Shown in pieces: positions 32,742 through 41,518 of a stretch of 64,000 bases of DNA. Source of the stretch: Mycolicibacterium iranicum. GTDB taxonomy: Bacteria > Actinomycetota > Actinomycetes > Mycobacteriales > Mycobacteriaceae. The stretch spans positions 310,001-374,000 of the forward strand of contig NZ_JACHVU010000001.1 of assembly GCF_014190915.1 (NCBI RefSeq). The letters are read 5' to 3'. Under the pieces are notes generated by a model. The model was not told the DNA's origin and made no database searches. It saw only the letters and a program-made list of their open reading frames with translations. Every line of letters starts with the position of its first letter. The first letter of the stretch is position 1. Position numbers and translations under genes: made by a program.

Positions 32742-34442
32742 ATGCCCTCAGAATCCCCAGACATCAAGCCCCGCAGCCGCGACGTCACCGACGGCCTGGA
32801 GCGGACCGCGGCCCGCGGCATGTTGCGCGCCGTCGGCATGACCGACGACGACTGGGAGAAGCCGCAGATCGGCGTCGGCTCGTCGTGGAACGAGATCACG
32901 CCCTGCAACATGTCGCTGCAGCGGCTGGCGCAGGCGGTCAAGGGCGGCGTGCACGAGGCCGGTGGCTACCCGCTGGAGTTCGGCACCATCTCCGTCTCCG
33001 ACGGCATCTCGATGGGCCACGAGGGCATGCACTTCTCACTGGTGTCGCGCGAGGTCATCGCCGACAGCGTCGAGACCGTGGTCCAGGCCGAACGCCTCGA
33101 CGGCACCGTGCTGCTGGCCGGCTGCGACAAGTCGATTCCCGGCATGCTCATGGCCGCAGCCCGGCTCAACCTGGCGAGCGTCTTCTTCTACAACGGCTCG
33201 ATCATGCCGGGCACGGCCAAGCTCACCGACGGCACGGAGAAGGAGGTCACGATCATCGACGCCTTCGAGGCGGTCGGGGCCTGCGCGCGCGGGCTGATGT
33301 CGCGCGAGGACGTCGACATCATCGAGCGGGCGATCTGTCCCGGCGAGGGCGCGTGCGGCGGCATGTACACCGCCAACACCATGGCGTCGGCTGCCGAGGC
33401 TCTCGGAATGTCGTTGCCCGGCAGCGCTTCTCCCGTCGCGATCGACAAGCGCCGCGACGAGTACGCGCGCCGCTCCGGCGAAGCCGTCGTGGGGATGTTG
33501 CGCCGCGGCATCACCGCCCGAGACATCCTGACCAAGGAGGCGTTCGAGAACGCCATCGCAGTCGTCATGGCATTCGGCGGTTCCACGAACGCGGTGTTGC
33601 ACCTGCTGGCGATCGCCTGGGAGGCCGGGGTCGAGCTGTCGCTGGCGGACTTCACCCGCGTCGGGCAGAAGGTGCCGCACCTGGCCGACGTGAAACCGTT
33701 CGGCGCCTACGTGATGAAGCACGTCGACGAGATCGGCGGCGTGCCGGTCGTGATGCGGGCTCTGCTCGACGCCGGGCTGCTGCACGGCGACTGCCTGACC
33801 GTCACCGGCAAGACGATGGCCGAGAACCTGGCCCACATCGAACCGCCAGACCCTGACGGCAAGGTGCTGCGCGCGATGAACAACCCCATCCACCCCACCG
33901 GCGGTATCACGATCCTGCACGGATCGCTCGCTCCCGAGGGCGCGGTGGTGAAGTCCGCAGGGTTCGACTCCGACGTGTTCGAGGGAACCGCACGGGTTTT
34001 CGAACGTGAGCGGGCGGCGCTGGACGCCCTCGAGGACGGCACGATCACCCACGGCGACGTCGTCGTCATCCGCTACGAAGGCCCCAAGGGCGGGCCCGGG
34101 ATGCGCGAGATGCTCGCGATCACCGGCGCCATCAAGGGTGCGGGCCTCGGTAAGGACGTGCTGCTGATGACCGACGGCAGGTTCTCCGGCGGGACGACCG
34201 GGCTCTGCGTCGGTCACATCGCCCCGGAGGCGGTCGACGGCGGGCCGATCGCGTTCGTGCGCGACGGCGACCGGATCCGGCTCGACGTCGCCAACGGCAC
34301 CCTCGACCTGCTCGTCGACGACGCCGAATTCGAGTCGCGCAAGTCAGGTTTCGAGCCGCTGCCTCCGGTGTACAAGACGGGCGTGCTCGCCAAGTACACG
34401 AAGCTCGTCGGATCTGCCGCCACCGGAGCGGTCTGCACCTGA
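32742..34442 (+). CDS. ilvD: Dihydroxy-acid dehydratase IlvD
   Basis: A 566-residue iron-sulfur enzyme of branched-chain amino acid synthesis that dehydrates 2,3-dihydroxy-isovalerate and -methylvalerate. The cluster-binding cysteines are found in [22 protein letters not shown] and [16 protein letters not shown]; the C-terminal [21 protein letters not shown] is the substrate/Mg region. Full length. ATG 32742 ([18 protein letters not shown]) matches mycobacterial IlvD. The locus matches Rv0189c next to ricR. The stop overlaps the next ATG by one base. Known mycobacterial IlvD is essential without supplemented amino acids. Confidence 0.97.
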   Translation: MPSESPDIKPRSRDVTDGLERTAARGMLRAVGMTDDDWEKPQIGVGSSWNEITPCNMSLQRLAQAVKGGVHEAGGYPLEFGTISVSDGISMGHEGMHFSLVSREVIADSVETVVQAERLDGTVLLAGCDKSIPGMLMAAARLNLASVFFYNGSIMPGTAKLTDGTEKEVTIIDAFEAVGACARGLMSREDVDIIERAICPGEGACGGMYTANTMASAAEALGMSLPGSASPVAIDKRRDEYARRSGEAVVGMLRRGITARDILTKEAFENAIAVVMAFGGSTNAVLHLLAIAWEAGVELSLADFTRVGQKVPHLADVKPFGAYVMKHVDEIGGVPVVMRALLDAGLLHGDCLTVTGKTMAENLAHIEPPDPDGKVLRAMNNPIHPTGGITILHGSLAPEGAVVKSAGFDSDVFEGTARVFERERAALDALEDGTITHGDVVVIRYEGPKGGPGMREMLAITGAIKGAGLGKDVLLMTDGRFSGGTTGLCVGHIAPEAVDGGPIAFVRDGDRIRLDVANGTLDLLVDDAEFESRKSGFEPLPPVYKTGVLAKYTKLVGSAATGAVCT

Positions 34443-35053
34443 TGACGCTCGCCTTCCTGCTCACGTCGCTGGTCGTTGTCGCGACACCCGGCACCGGGGC
34501 GCTGTACACCGTCGCGACCAGCCTGGCCCACGGGACGCGCGCCGGCGTGCTCGCCTCGCTGGGCTGCACGATCGGGATCGTGCCGGCCATGCTGGCCGCG
34601 GTGACCGGTCTGGCGGCCATCCTGCACAGCAGCGCGATCGCGTTCCAGACGATCAAGTGGGCCGGGGTCGCGTACCTGCTGTACCTGGCGTGGGTGACGT
34701 GGCGGGACAAGTCCGAAATGGTTTCCACGACAAATGATTACGAGCGTCCCGGCGCCTGGCGGATCATGGGGACGGCGGTCGCGGTGAACGTCCTGAACCC
34801 GAAGCTGACCATCTTCTTCTTCGCGTTCCTCCCGCAGTTCGTGGACCCGGCCCGGCCGGCCGTGGGCCAGATGCTCTCTCTGAGCGCGGTCTTCATGGCG
34901 ATGACGTTCGCCGTCTTCGCCATCTACGGCGTGTTCGCCGCGGGTGTGCGCAGTCACGTCATCGGCCGTCCACGCGTCGTGTCGTGGATGCGACGCACCT
35001 TCGCCGCGACCTACGTGGCGTTGGCAGCACGAATGGCGGTCACCGCGCGGTGA
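34442..35053 (+). CDS. LysE/RhtB-family amino acid exporter
   Basis: A 203-residue membrane protein with six helices and the LysE/RhtB N-terminal signature VVATPGTGALYTVATSLAHGTRAG. NPKLTIFFFAFLPQFVDP in helix 5 is also typical. Its ATG overlaps the stop of ilvD by one base, so it is co-transcribed; an exporter after a branched-chain synthesis gene fits an overflow role, but the substrate is not proven. M. tuberculosis lacks it at this place. It begins the accessory block of the window. Confidence 0.92.
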   Translation: MTLAFLLTSLVVVATPGTGALYTVATSLAHGTRAGVLASLGCTIGIVPAMLAAVTGLAAILHSSAIAFQTIKWAGVAYLLYLAWVTWRDKSEMVSTTNDYERPGAWRIMGTAVAVNVLNPKLTIFFFAFLPQFVDPARPAVGQMLSLSAVFMAMTFAVFAIYGVFAAGVRSHVIGRPRVVSWMRRTFAATYVALAARMAVTAR

Positions 35054-35069
35054 CCCCGGGGAGATTGTG

Positions 35070-35762
35070 ATGCGGAACGTGTTCAAGTCCGCGGGGAGCG
35101 CACTGGCTGCGCTCGCCGCGCTGATGGTCGCCCAGGCTCCGGTCGCCCAGGCGTTCGGCGAGTATCCGGTGGCGAGCCCCGGTGCCTTCCTGGTGAGCAC
35201 CGTCGTCGCCAACAACGGGCAGCCCTACCAGTGCACCGCCGGGTTCACCGTCCGCACTGCCGGTGGCGCACCCGGGATGCTCACCGCGGGACACTGCGAC
35301 CGCGACCCCGTCAACGACACGGTCCTGCAGCGCACCCCGTCCGGCGATCAGGTGGTCGGACGCTACGTCCGCGCCGAGGTCATCCCCGGCGTGCGCGACA
35401 TGGGTCTGGTGGATCTGGCCGGCAGTTCGGTGCCGTTGGTGAGCCAGGTCGACGCGATGCGCGTGTCCCGGGTGATGACCGCCGACGACCTCCGCCGCGA
35501 GCAGCCGCAACTGTGCAAGTCCGGGGCCCGCACCGGACTGACCTGCGGACCCATCACCTCCGTCACCGACAACGAGGTGTCGTTCCGGGCCTGGGACGAT
35601 CTCGGCGATTCGGGCGCTCCCGTGTACGCCCGGCTGCCCGACGGCACCGTCGCCGCCGTCGGCATCCTCTACGCGCACAGCGACGACGTCTTCGGGCGCA
35701 TCGTGCACGCGTCGCTGGTGTCACCGGCGATGTCACTGTGGGGTCTGACGCTGTCGGAGTGA
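35070..35762 (+). CDS. Secreted S1-family (chymotrypsin-like) serine protease
   Basis: A 230-residue exported protein. The signal peptide (SAGSALAALAALMVAQAPVAQA) precedes a chymotrypsin fold: catalytic His in MLTAGHC, candidate Asp in GVRDMGLVDL and Ser in DDLGDSGAPVY. Two Cys (LCKSGARTGLTCG) form the family disulfide seen in the mycobacterial relative Rv1815. ATG 35070 has GGGGAG about 10 bases upstream. Substrate unknown; it sits 16 bases after the exporter gene and is followed by the DUF2236 gene. Confidence 0.85.
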   Translation: MRNVFKSAGSALAALAALMVAQAPVAQAFGEYPVASPGAFLVSTVVANNGQPYQCTAGFTVRTAGGAPGMLTAGHCDRDPVNDTVLQRTPSGDQVVGRYVRAEVIPGVRDMGLVDLAGSSVPLVSQVDAMRVSRVMTADDLRREQPQLCKSGARTGLTCGPITSVTDNEVSFRAWDDLGDSGAPVYARLPDGTVAAVGILYAHSDDVFGRIVHASLVSPAMSLWGLTLSE

Positions 35763-35827
35763 CACGTTCATGGCCCGTAATCTCCGGGCACGGGCCGCAC
35801 TTTCCGGACGTGGTCACAATGGAGTGC

Positions 35828-36682
35828 ATGACCCTTCTGGACCTGGCCGCCGTCCGTTCCAGGATGGGCAGTGCGCTGTTCGGCATGGTGGCCGGGCCGG
35901 AGGGTCCGGACAACCGGGCGAGGATCCACGAGACACCGGGCCCGCGTTGGTTCGGCGAGGACCGCCCGATCCGGCAGGTCCACGGCGATGCGTCCATGTT
36001 CGTCGGGGGGCTGCGCGCCCTGCTCCTGCAGTCGCTGCACCCCCTCGCGATGGCCGGCGTCGCCGAACACTCCGACTACCGCAACGACCCGTGGGGCCGA
36101 CTGGCCCGCACCAGCACCTTCCTGGCCATGACGACATTCGGGATGGCCGACGACGCCCAGCGTGCGGTCGACCGGGTCCGCGGCATCCATCGCCGCATCA
36201 ACGGGACGGCACCCGACGGCCGCCCCTACCGGGCCAGTGATCCGCACCTGCTGGAATGGGTGCACATCGTGGAGGTGGACAGCTTCCTGCGGGCCCACCA
36301 GCTCTACGGTGCCGAGCCGCTGGACCGCGACGGCTGTGACGGCTACGTCGCCGACACCGCGCGCGTGGCGAGTGCGCTCGGGGTGCCCGACCCGCCGACG
36401 ACCACGCAGATGCTGGCGGAGAGGATCGCCTCCTACCGGCCGGAGCTGCAGGGCACGCCCGCTGCGCGCGAGGCCGCCCGGTTCCTGCTGCTGACCCCGC
36501 CGCTGCCCCTCCTCGCGCGGGGACCGTACGCCGCGCTGGCCGCGACGGCCGTCGCGATGCTGCCGCCGTGGGCGCGCACACCCCTGCGGCTCCCCTATCT
36601 GCCACCGGTGGAGGCAACGGTCGTGCGGTCGACGGGTCATGTCCTCGTCGGCGGGATCCGCTGGGCGATGGCGCAGGGTTAG
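35828..36682 (+). CDS. DUF2236 (MpaB-type) oxygenase
   Basis: A 284-residue protein of the MpaB/DUF2236 family, heme-containing oxygenases that include latex-clearing protein relatives. The conserved MFVGGLRALLLQSLHPLAMAGVAEHSDYRNDPWGR segment and the second histidine-bearing helix (LLEWVHIVEVDSFLRAHQLYG) supply the proposed iron ligands. ATG 35828 is used; an in-frame ATG at 35819 is equally near the promoter. The natural substrate of mycobacterial members is not known. Confidence 0.88.
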   Translation: MTLLDLAAVRSRMGSALFGMVAGPEGPDNRARIHETPGPRWFGEDRPIRQVHGDASMFVGGLRALLLQSLHPLAMAGVAEHSDYRNDPWGRLARTSTFLAMTTFGMADDAQRAVDRVRGIHRRINGTAPDGRPYRASDPHLLEWVHIVEVDSFLRAHQLYGAEPLDRDGCDGYVADTARVASALGVPDPPTTTQMLAERIASYRPELQGTPAAREAARFLLLTPPLPLLARGPYAALAATAVAMLPPWARTPLRLPYLPPVEATVVRSTGHVLVGGIRWAMAQG

Positions 36683-36797
36683 GACACCGCCGCGCCCTTC
36701 GGACCCGGGCGCGCGTTGTTGCTGAAACCGCGTCGCCGTGATCGCAAAAGTGGGAGCATCGCCCTACTGACATCGCTCTCACCCCGGCGGAGGCAGC

Positions 36798-37241
36798 ATG
36801 GTTCGCGTCTTGGCCGCTGCATCGGCAGCGTTGCTCGCTCTCGGTCTGTGCCCGGCCGCTCCCCCCGCGGGCGCCGCCGAGGGCGACCAGACCGTCCGCG
36901 TCCAGAACGGGCAGATCCGGTGCCTCCTCAGCACCGACTATCAGATGCGCGGACGACCGGCGGCGGTCTGCGGCCGGACCGACGGGCAGCCGTTCCAGGT
37001 GTCGCCGGTGTCGCCGCCCGCGCTGAACCTCGTGGTCGTGCTGGGCTCCGGGGAGATGTACTACATCCAGGGCACGATCCCCATCCCCGAATCCGCGGAC
37101 ACCGTGCTGGGAGTCGGGCAGACCTACCGGGTCAACGGTTGGCGGATCTCCACAGAGGAACTCCGCACCCTCGTCACCTACGACGACGGCGGACACGGGA
37201 TCCGGCTCAACCCCGTCGAGGTCATGGCCGTCTGGATCTGA
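36798..37241 (+). CDS. Secreted hypothetical protein
   Basis: A 147-residue protein with a clear signal peptide (VLAAASAALLALGLCPAAPPAGAA). The mature part has two Cys (IRCLLSTD and AAVCGRTD) suited for a disulfide, and PALNLVVVLGSGEMYYIQG. The end (RLNPVEVMAVWI) has no known domain. The ATG follows a GGAGG. No family recognised; it is a single gene after a 115-base gap. Confidence 0.7.
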   Translation: MVRVLAAASAALLALGLCPAAPPAGAAEGDQTVRVQNGQIRCLLSTDYQMRGRPAAVCGRTDGQPFQVSPVSPPALNLVVVLGSGEMYYIQGTIPIPESADTVLGVGQTYRVNGWRISTEELRTLVTYDDGGHGIRLNPVEVMAVWI

Positions 37242-37353
37242 CGCCTGCGCGGGTCGGCCTTATCCATCCGGTGCGCGCAGCGTTCGGCGTCGTAGCGCGC
37301 TGACTTGCCGTGGCAGGCATGCGATCCGGCGCGCAGCGTCTAAGTTCTATCTC

Positions 37354-38685
37354 GTGGAGGTGACGACCGGCGCGATCGACGTCGAGGAGCGCGACGGGAT
37401 CGTGCGGGCGCGCGGCCTGCCGTACGGCCGGGCCGAACGCTTCGCGGCGGGCCGTCCCGTCGATTCCTGGTCGGGCCGCCACGACGGAACCCGCCCCGGT
37501 CCGGCCTGTCCGCAGCGCGCCGGCCGGCTCGACTTCGTCACCGGACCCCTTGTCGACGGCCTGCGCTTCGACGAGGACTGCCTCGTCCTGTCGGTCACCG
37601 CCCCCCGCGACGCGGTCTCCTTGCCTGTCATGGTGTGGTTCCACGGCGGCGCCTATGTGGCCGGCGGAGGCGAGGCGCCCAAATACGACCCTGCGCCCCT
37701 GGTCCGTGCCGGCAACGTCGTGGTCGTCACGGTGACCTACAGGTTGGGGATCTTCGGCTATCTGGCGCCCGCCGAGGCCGGCGCCGATGACAACATCGGG
37801 CTGCGGGACCAGATCCTGGCACTGCGGTGGGTGCGCGAGAACGTGACGGCCTTCGGCGGCAACCCCGACGACGTCACGGTGTTCGGTCAGTCCGCCGGCG
37901 GCGACTCGGTGATCGCCCTGATGGTCAGCGACGGCACCGAGGATCTCTTCCACCGCGTCATCGCGCAGAGCTCGCCCCTGGCGATCGGGACCGGCACCAG
38001 CGACACCGCGGCGGGGCGTTCGGCGATGGCGATCGACATGCAGGCCGCGATGAGCGCGGTCCTCGACGGTGTCGCGCCGCGCGACGCGGATGTGGAACTG
38101 TTGCTGCAGGCCGAGGCGGCGGCGGTGCAGGCCGCCCGGCGCACCAAATTCTTGGGGGCGATGGCATTCGCGCCGCGCCTGGGCCGCTACCCGTTGCCCT
38201 CCGCCGACACGCTGCACACCCGGCTCGCCGAGGCCGCGCAGCGCTGTGAACTGTTGATCGGCTACACCAGAAACGACGGGGCACCGTTCATCGCGATGCA
38301 GCCCCGGATCGCGGCTCTGCGTCCGGATTACGTTCGGCGACAAGCCATCCGGGTCGCATCCCGGTCGCTGACGACGCGTGTGTTCGCCCGCAGCTGCAAA
38401 GCCTTCGCGCACAGCTGGAGAATCGCCGGCGGCCGGGCCGCCACCTATCGCGTCGACTGGGCGCCCGCGGGCTCCGCGCTCGGCGCCTGCCACTGCATCG
38501 AGCTGCCCCACCTGTTCGGGGACCCGCACACGTGGGCGGATGCCCCCATGCTCGGGACGGCCCGCCGACCCGACGAGGCCCTGGCACAACGGATGCGGTC
38601 GACATGGACTGCGTTCGCGCACGGCGGCCTGGATGCCCTCCCGGCCGCCGAGCTGCAGTTCGGCCAGGGACCGATGCGACGATAG
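37354..38685 (+). CDS. Type B carboxylesterase
   Basis: A 443-residue cytoplasmic carboxylesterase of the COesterase family. The oxyanion stretch is VMVWFHGGAYVAGGG, the nucleophile Ser180 is in FGQSAGGDS, and the catalytic His is in GACHCIELPHLFG. LRDQILALRWVRENVTAFGGNPD is also typical. No signal peptide is seen. Translation starts at GTG 37354. M. tuberculosis has similar enzymes (LipT type). It lies 4 bases before the ABC-F gene and may be co-transcribed. Confidence 0.88.
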   Translation: MEVTTGAIDVEERDGIVRARGLPYGRAERFAAGRPVDSWSGRHDGTRPGPACPQRAGRLDFVTGPLVDGLRFDEDCLVLSVTAPRDAVSLPVMVWFHGGAYVAGGGEAPKYDPAPLVRAGNVVVVTVTYRLGIFGYLAPAEAGADDNIGLRDQILALRWVRENVTAFGGNPDDVTVFGQSAGGDSVIALMVSDGTEDLFHRVIAQSSPLAIGTGTSDTAAGRSAMAIDMQAAMSAVLDGVAPRDADVELLLQAEAAAVQAARRTKFLGAMAFAPRLGRYPLPSADTLHTRLAEAAQRCELLIGYTRNDGAPFIAMQPRIAALRPDYVRRQAIRVASRSLTTRVFARSCKAFAHSWRIAGGRAATYRVDWAPAGSALGACHCIELPHLFGDPHTWADAPMLGTARRPDEALAQRMRSTWTAFAHGGLDALPAAELQFGQGPMRR

Positions 38686-38689
38686 GGCA

Positions 38690-40336
38690 ATGACCGCAAC
38701 GCTGGTCGCCAAGAACGTGGCGGGTGGTTTCGCCCACCGCACACTGTTCGACGGCGTCGACCTGACCGTGGCACCCGGTGACGTCATCGGCGTCGTCGGC
38801 GCCAACGGGGCCGGCAAGAGCACGCTGCTGCGGATCCTCGCCGGTGACCTCGACCCGCTTGAGGGGACGATCACCCTGGCGCCCGCCGACGCGTTCGTCG
38901 GCTGGCTGCCGCAGGAGCACGAGCGCACCCCGGGCGAGACGGTCGCGGCGTACATCGCCCGGCGTACCGGATGCGCCGCCGCCACGCAGGCGATGGAGGC
39001 AGCGGCCGAAGCGCTGACCGAGAGCGACGCGCACGCCGACGCTTATGCGGCGGCACTCGATCACTGGCTGGCCGCCGGCGCGGCGGATCTCGACGAGCGG
39101 CTGCCGGCGGTTCTGGCGGAACTCGGACTCGATTCCCGTTCACTGGCACCGGATTCCACACTGATGACGTCGCTGTCGGGCGGGCAGGCGGCTCGGGTCG
39201 GGCTGGCGGCACTGATGCTGTCCCGGTTCGACATCGTCCTGCTCGACGAGCCGACCAACGATCTGGACCTCGACGGGCTCGAGCGCCTCGAACAGTTCGT
39301 TCGCGATCTGCGCGGAGGTGTGGTGCTGGTCAGCCACGACCGGGAGTTCCTGTCCCGCAGCGTTACCCGCGTACTGGAGCTCGACCTCGCCCAGAACACG
39401 ACCACGGTGTTCGGCGGTGGATACGAAGGCTACCTGGAGGAGCGCGAGGTCGCCCGCCGGCACCGGCGCGAACAGTACGACGAGTTCGCCGATAAAAAGG
39501 CCGATCTGGTGGCGCGCGCACGTACCCAACGGGAATGGTCGAGTCAGGGTGTGCGCAACGCGATGCGCAAGGCACCCGACAACGACAAGAACAGGCGGCG
39601 GGCGCAGACCGAGTCCAGCGAGAAGCAGGCGCAGAAGGTGCGGCAGATGGAGAGCCGCATCGCCCGCCTTGAGGAGGTCGAAGAGCCCCGTAAGGAGTGG
39701 ACGCTGCAGTTCACCATCGGCGCCGCACCGCGCTCCAGTTCGGTGGTCGCGACGCTGAGCAATGTCGTGGTGCGGCAGGGTGATTTCATCCTGGGCCCGG
39801 TGTCGCTGCAGGTCGACGCCGGGGAGCGCATCGGTATCACCGGCCCGAACGGCGCGGGAAAGTCGACCTTGCTGCGGGTGCTGCTCGGCCGGCAGCAGCC
39901 CGACGAAGGGCGGGCCAGCCTGGGCGCCACCGTCGCGATCGGCGAGATCGACCAGGCGCGTGCGGGATTCACCGGGGCCGGCCGGCTCGTCGACCGTTTC
40001 GAGCGGCATGTGCCCGACTGGCCGACCGCCGAGGTGCGCACGTTGCTCGCCAAGTTCGGGCTGCGCGCCGACCACGTCGAACGCGACGTCGATGCGCTCT
40101 CACCCGGGGAGCGGACCCGAGCGGGTATGGCGTTGCTGCAGGCGGTCGGCGTCAACGTGCTGGTTCTCGACGAGCCCACCAACCACCTCGATCTCCCCGC
40201 GATCGAACAGTTGGAGCAGGCACTCGACACCTACGACGGCGCACTGCTGCTCGTCACCCACGACCGCCGGATGCTGCAGAACGTCCGCCTGGACCGGCGG
40301 TGGCTGGTCGAGGGCGGCCACGTCACCGAGATGTAG
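38690..40336 (+). CDS. ABC-F family ribosome-associated ATPase
   Basis: A 548-residue soluble protein with two ABC domains and no membrane part. Walker A: GANGAGKST and GPNGAGKST; signature: LSGGQAARV and LSPGERTRAG; Walker B: VLLDEPTND and LVLDEPTNHLD. The linker between them is charged and helical (RREQYDEFADKKADLVARARTQREW). ABC-F proteins bind the ribosomal E site; some give macrolide or pleuromutilin resistance, others are housekeeping. The M. tuberculosis relative with similar layout is Rv1473, a macrolide-protection type; the specific drug spectrum cannot be told here. Confidence 0.9.
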   Translation: MTATLVAKNVAGGFAHRTLFDGVDLTVAPGDVIGVVGANGAGKSTLLRILAGDLDPLEGTITLAPADAFVGWLPQEHERTPGETVAAYIARRTGCAAATQAMEAAAEALTESDAHADAYAAALDHWLAAGAADLDERLPAVLAELGLDSRSLAPDSTLMTSLSGGQAARVGLAALMLSRFDIVLLDEPTNDLDLDGLERLEQFVRDLRGGVVLVSHDREFLSRSVTRVLELDLAQNTTTVFGGGYEGYLEEREVARRHRREQYDEFADKKADLVARARTQREWSSQGVRNAMRKAPDNDKNRRRAQTESSEKQAQKVRQMESRIARLEEVEEPRKEWTLQFTIGAAPRSSSVVATLSNVVVRQGDFILGPVSLQVDAGERIGITGPNGAGKSTLLRVLLGRQQPDEGRASLGATVAIGEIDQARAGFTGAGRLVDRFERHVPDWPTAEVRTLLAKFGLRADHVERDVDALSPGERTRAGMALLQAVGVNVLVLDEPTNHLDLPAIEQLEQALDTYDGALLLVTHDRRMLQNVRLDRRWLVEGGHVTEM

Positions 40337-40343
40337 GCGCGAC

Positions 40344-41234
40344 TCAGGCGACGCAGCGGAAGCCGATATGGGTGGTGGCGCTGTCCTGGGACTGCGACGA
40401 CCGCGCGGCCGGGCGGTAGCGGTGGCAGTACTCGGGCGCGCACAGGTGCGAGCCACCCTTGAGCGCCTGGTGCACGGTCGGGTCCCCCGAGGGCGGGGGC
40501 GCCGGACAGCAGCCGCCGCCGGCGGGCTGATCGACGCGGTGATGGCGGCTGTACGGCGTCGTGGTCCACTCCCATACGTTGCCGATCATGTCGAACAACC
40601 CGAAGGCGTTGGGCGGGAACAACTCCACCGGGCTGGTGCCTGACCAGCCCAGGGCACCGTCGTTGCGGTACGGGAACCGGCCCTGCCACGTATTGGCCAT
40701 CAGCTGCCCGCCGGGGCGCACGTCGTCTCCCCACGCATACGCGGTCGTCGAGCCTGCCCGGGCCGCGTACTCCCACTGCGCTTCCGAGGGCAACTGGCGG
40801 CCGGCCCAGGCGGCGTAGGCGGCGGCATCCGGATAGGCGACCTGCACGACGGGATGGTGCGGACGGTCCTGCGCGGAGGGCTGTTCCGGCTCGGGGCCGA
40901 ACGGATGACGCCAGCAGGCTCCCGGCACCCAGGTCCACCACTGCCGCCAGTCGCGGAGGTCGACCGGACCGTTCGTCGCCCGGAACACCAGCGCACCCGG
41001 CGCGAGGTCGGCCTGCGGCACACCGGGGAAGTCGGCGGGGTCGAGCGCACGTTCGGCGACGGTCAGATGGCCGGTTTCGGAGACGAATTCAGAGAACTGG
41101 GCGTTGGTGACGGGGTGGCGCTCGATCGCGAACGGCGCCAGCGTCACGGTGTGGACGGGCGCCTCCTCCGGATAGAAATCCGTCGAACCCATGCGGAACG
41201 CCCCTCCCGGCAGTTCGACGAGTTCGGTGAGCAC
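40344..41234 (-). CDS. Formylglycine-generating enzyme (SUMF1 family)
   Basis: A 296-residue copper-dependent oxidase that turns the Cys of sulfatases into formylglycine. The active-site pair Cys265 and Cys270 is in HLCAPEYCHRYRP. The N-terminus (LVELPGGAFRMGSTDFYPEEAPVH) and the PGACWRHPFG and ANTWQGRFPYRNDGALGW stretches match M. tuberculosis FGE (Rv0712). No sulfatase gene is present in this window. It converges on the ABC-F gene, with 7 bases between. Confidence 0.92.
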   Translation of the reverse strand: MLTELVELPGGAFRMGSTDFYPEEAPVHTVTLAPFAIERHPVTNAQFSEFVSETGHLTVAERALDPADFPGVPQADLAPGALVFRATNGPVDLRDWRQWWTWVPGACWRHPFGPEPEQPSAQDRPHHPVVQVAYPDAAAYAAWAGRQLPSEAQWEYAARAGSTTAYAWGDDVRPGGQLMANTWQGRFPYRNDGALGWSGTSPVELFPPNAFGLFDMIGNVWEWTTTPYSRHHRVDQPAGGGCCPAPPPSGDPTVHQALKGGSHLCAPEYCHRYRPAARSSQSQDSATTHIGFRCVA

Positions 41235-41518
41235 CCTCGCCAGGCTAGGCGAGCGGAAGGCTCACGGCGAGGGCAACGGTCGGGCGCCCTTGGCCCGTGC
41301 TGGGTCCCGCGCGTTCTCCAGCGCCGCCGAACGGCTTCTTGCGCCGCGATGAACACGGTGACGTCGGTCCCTGCGTGCTGATCGGCGGGTGAGAAGCCCC
41401 ACCCGTGGCCGCTGCCGCTTGCATGGCGCTGGACACCCTCCGCAGGGGCTCACGCCCAGCGAATGCGGCCTGCAAAAAGGTGCGCGGAGGGCCGTCGGCG
41501 CTGTGGAAGAGTCGCCTC

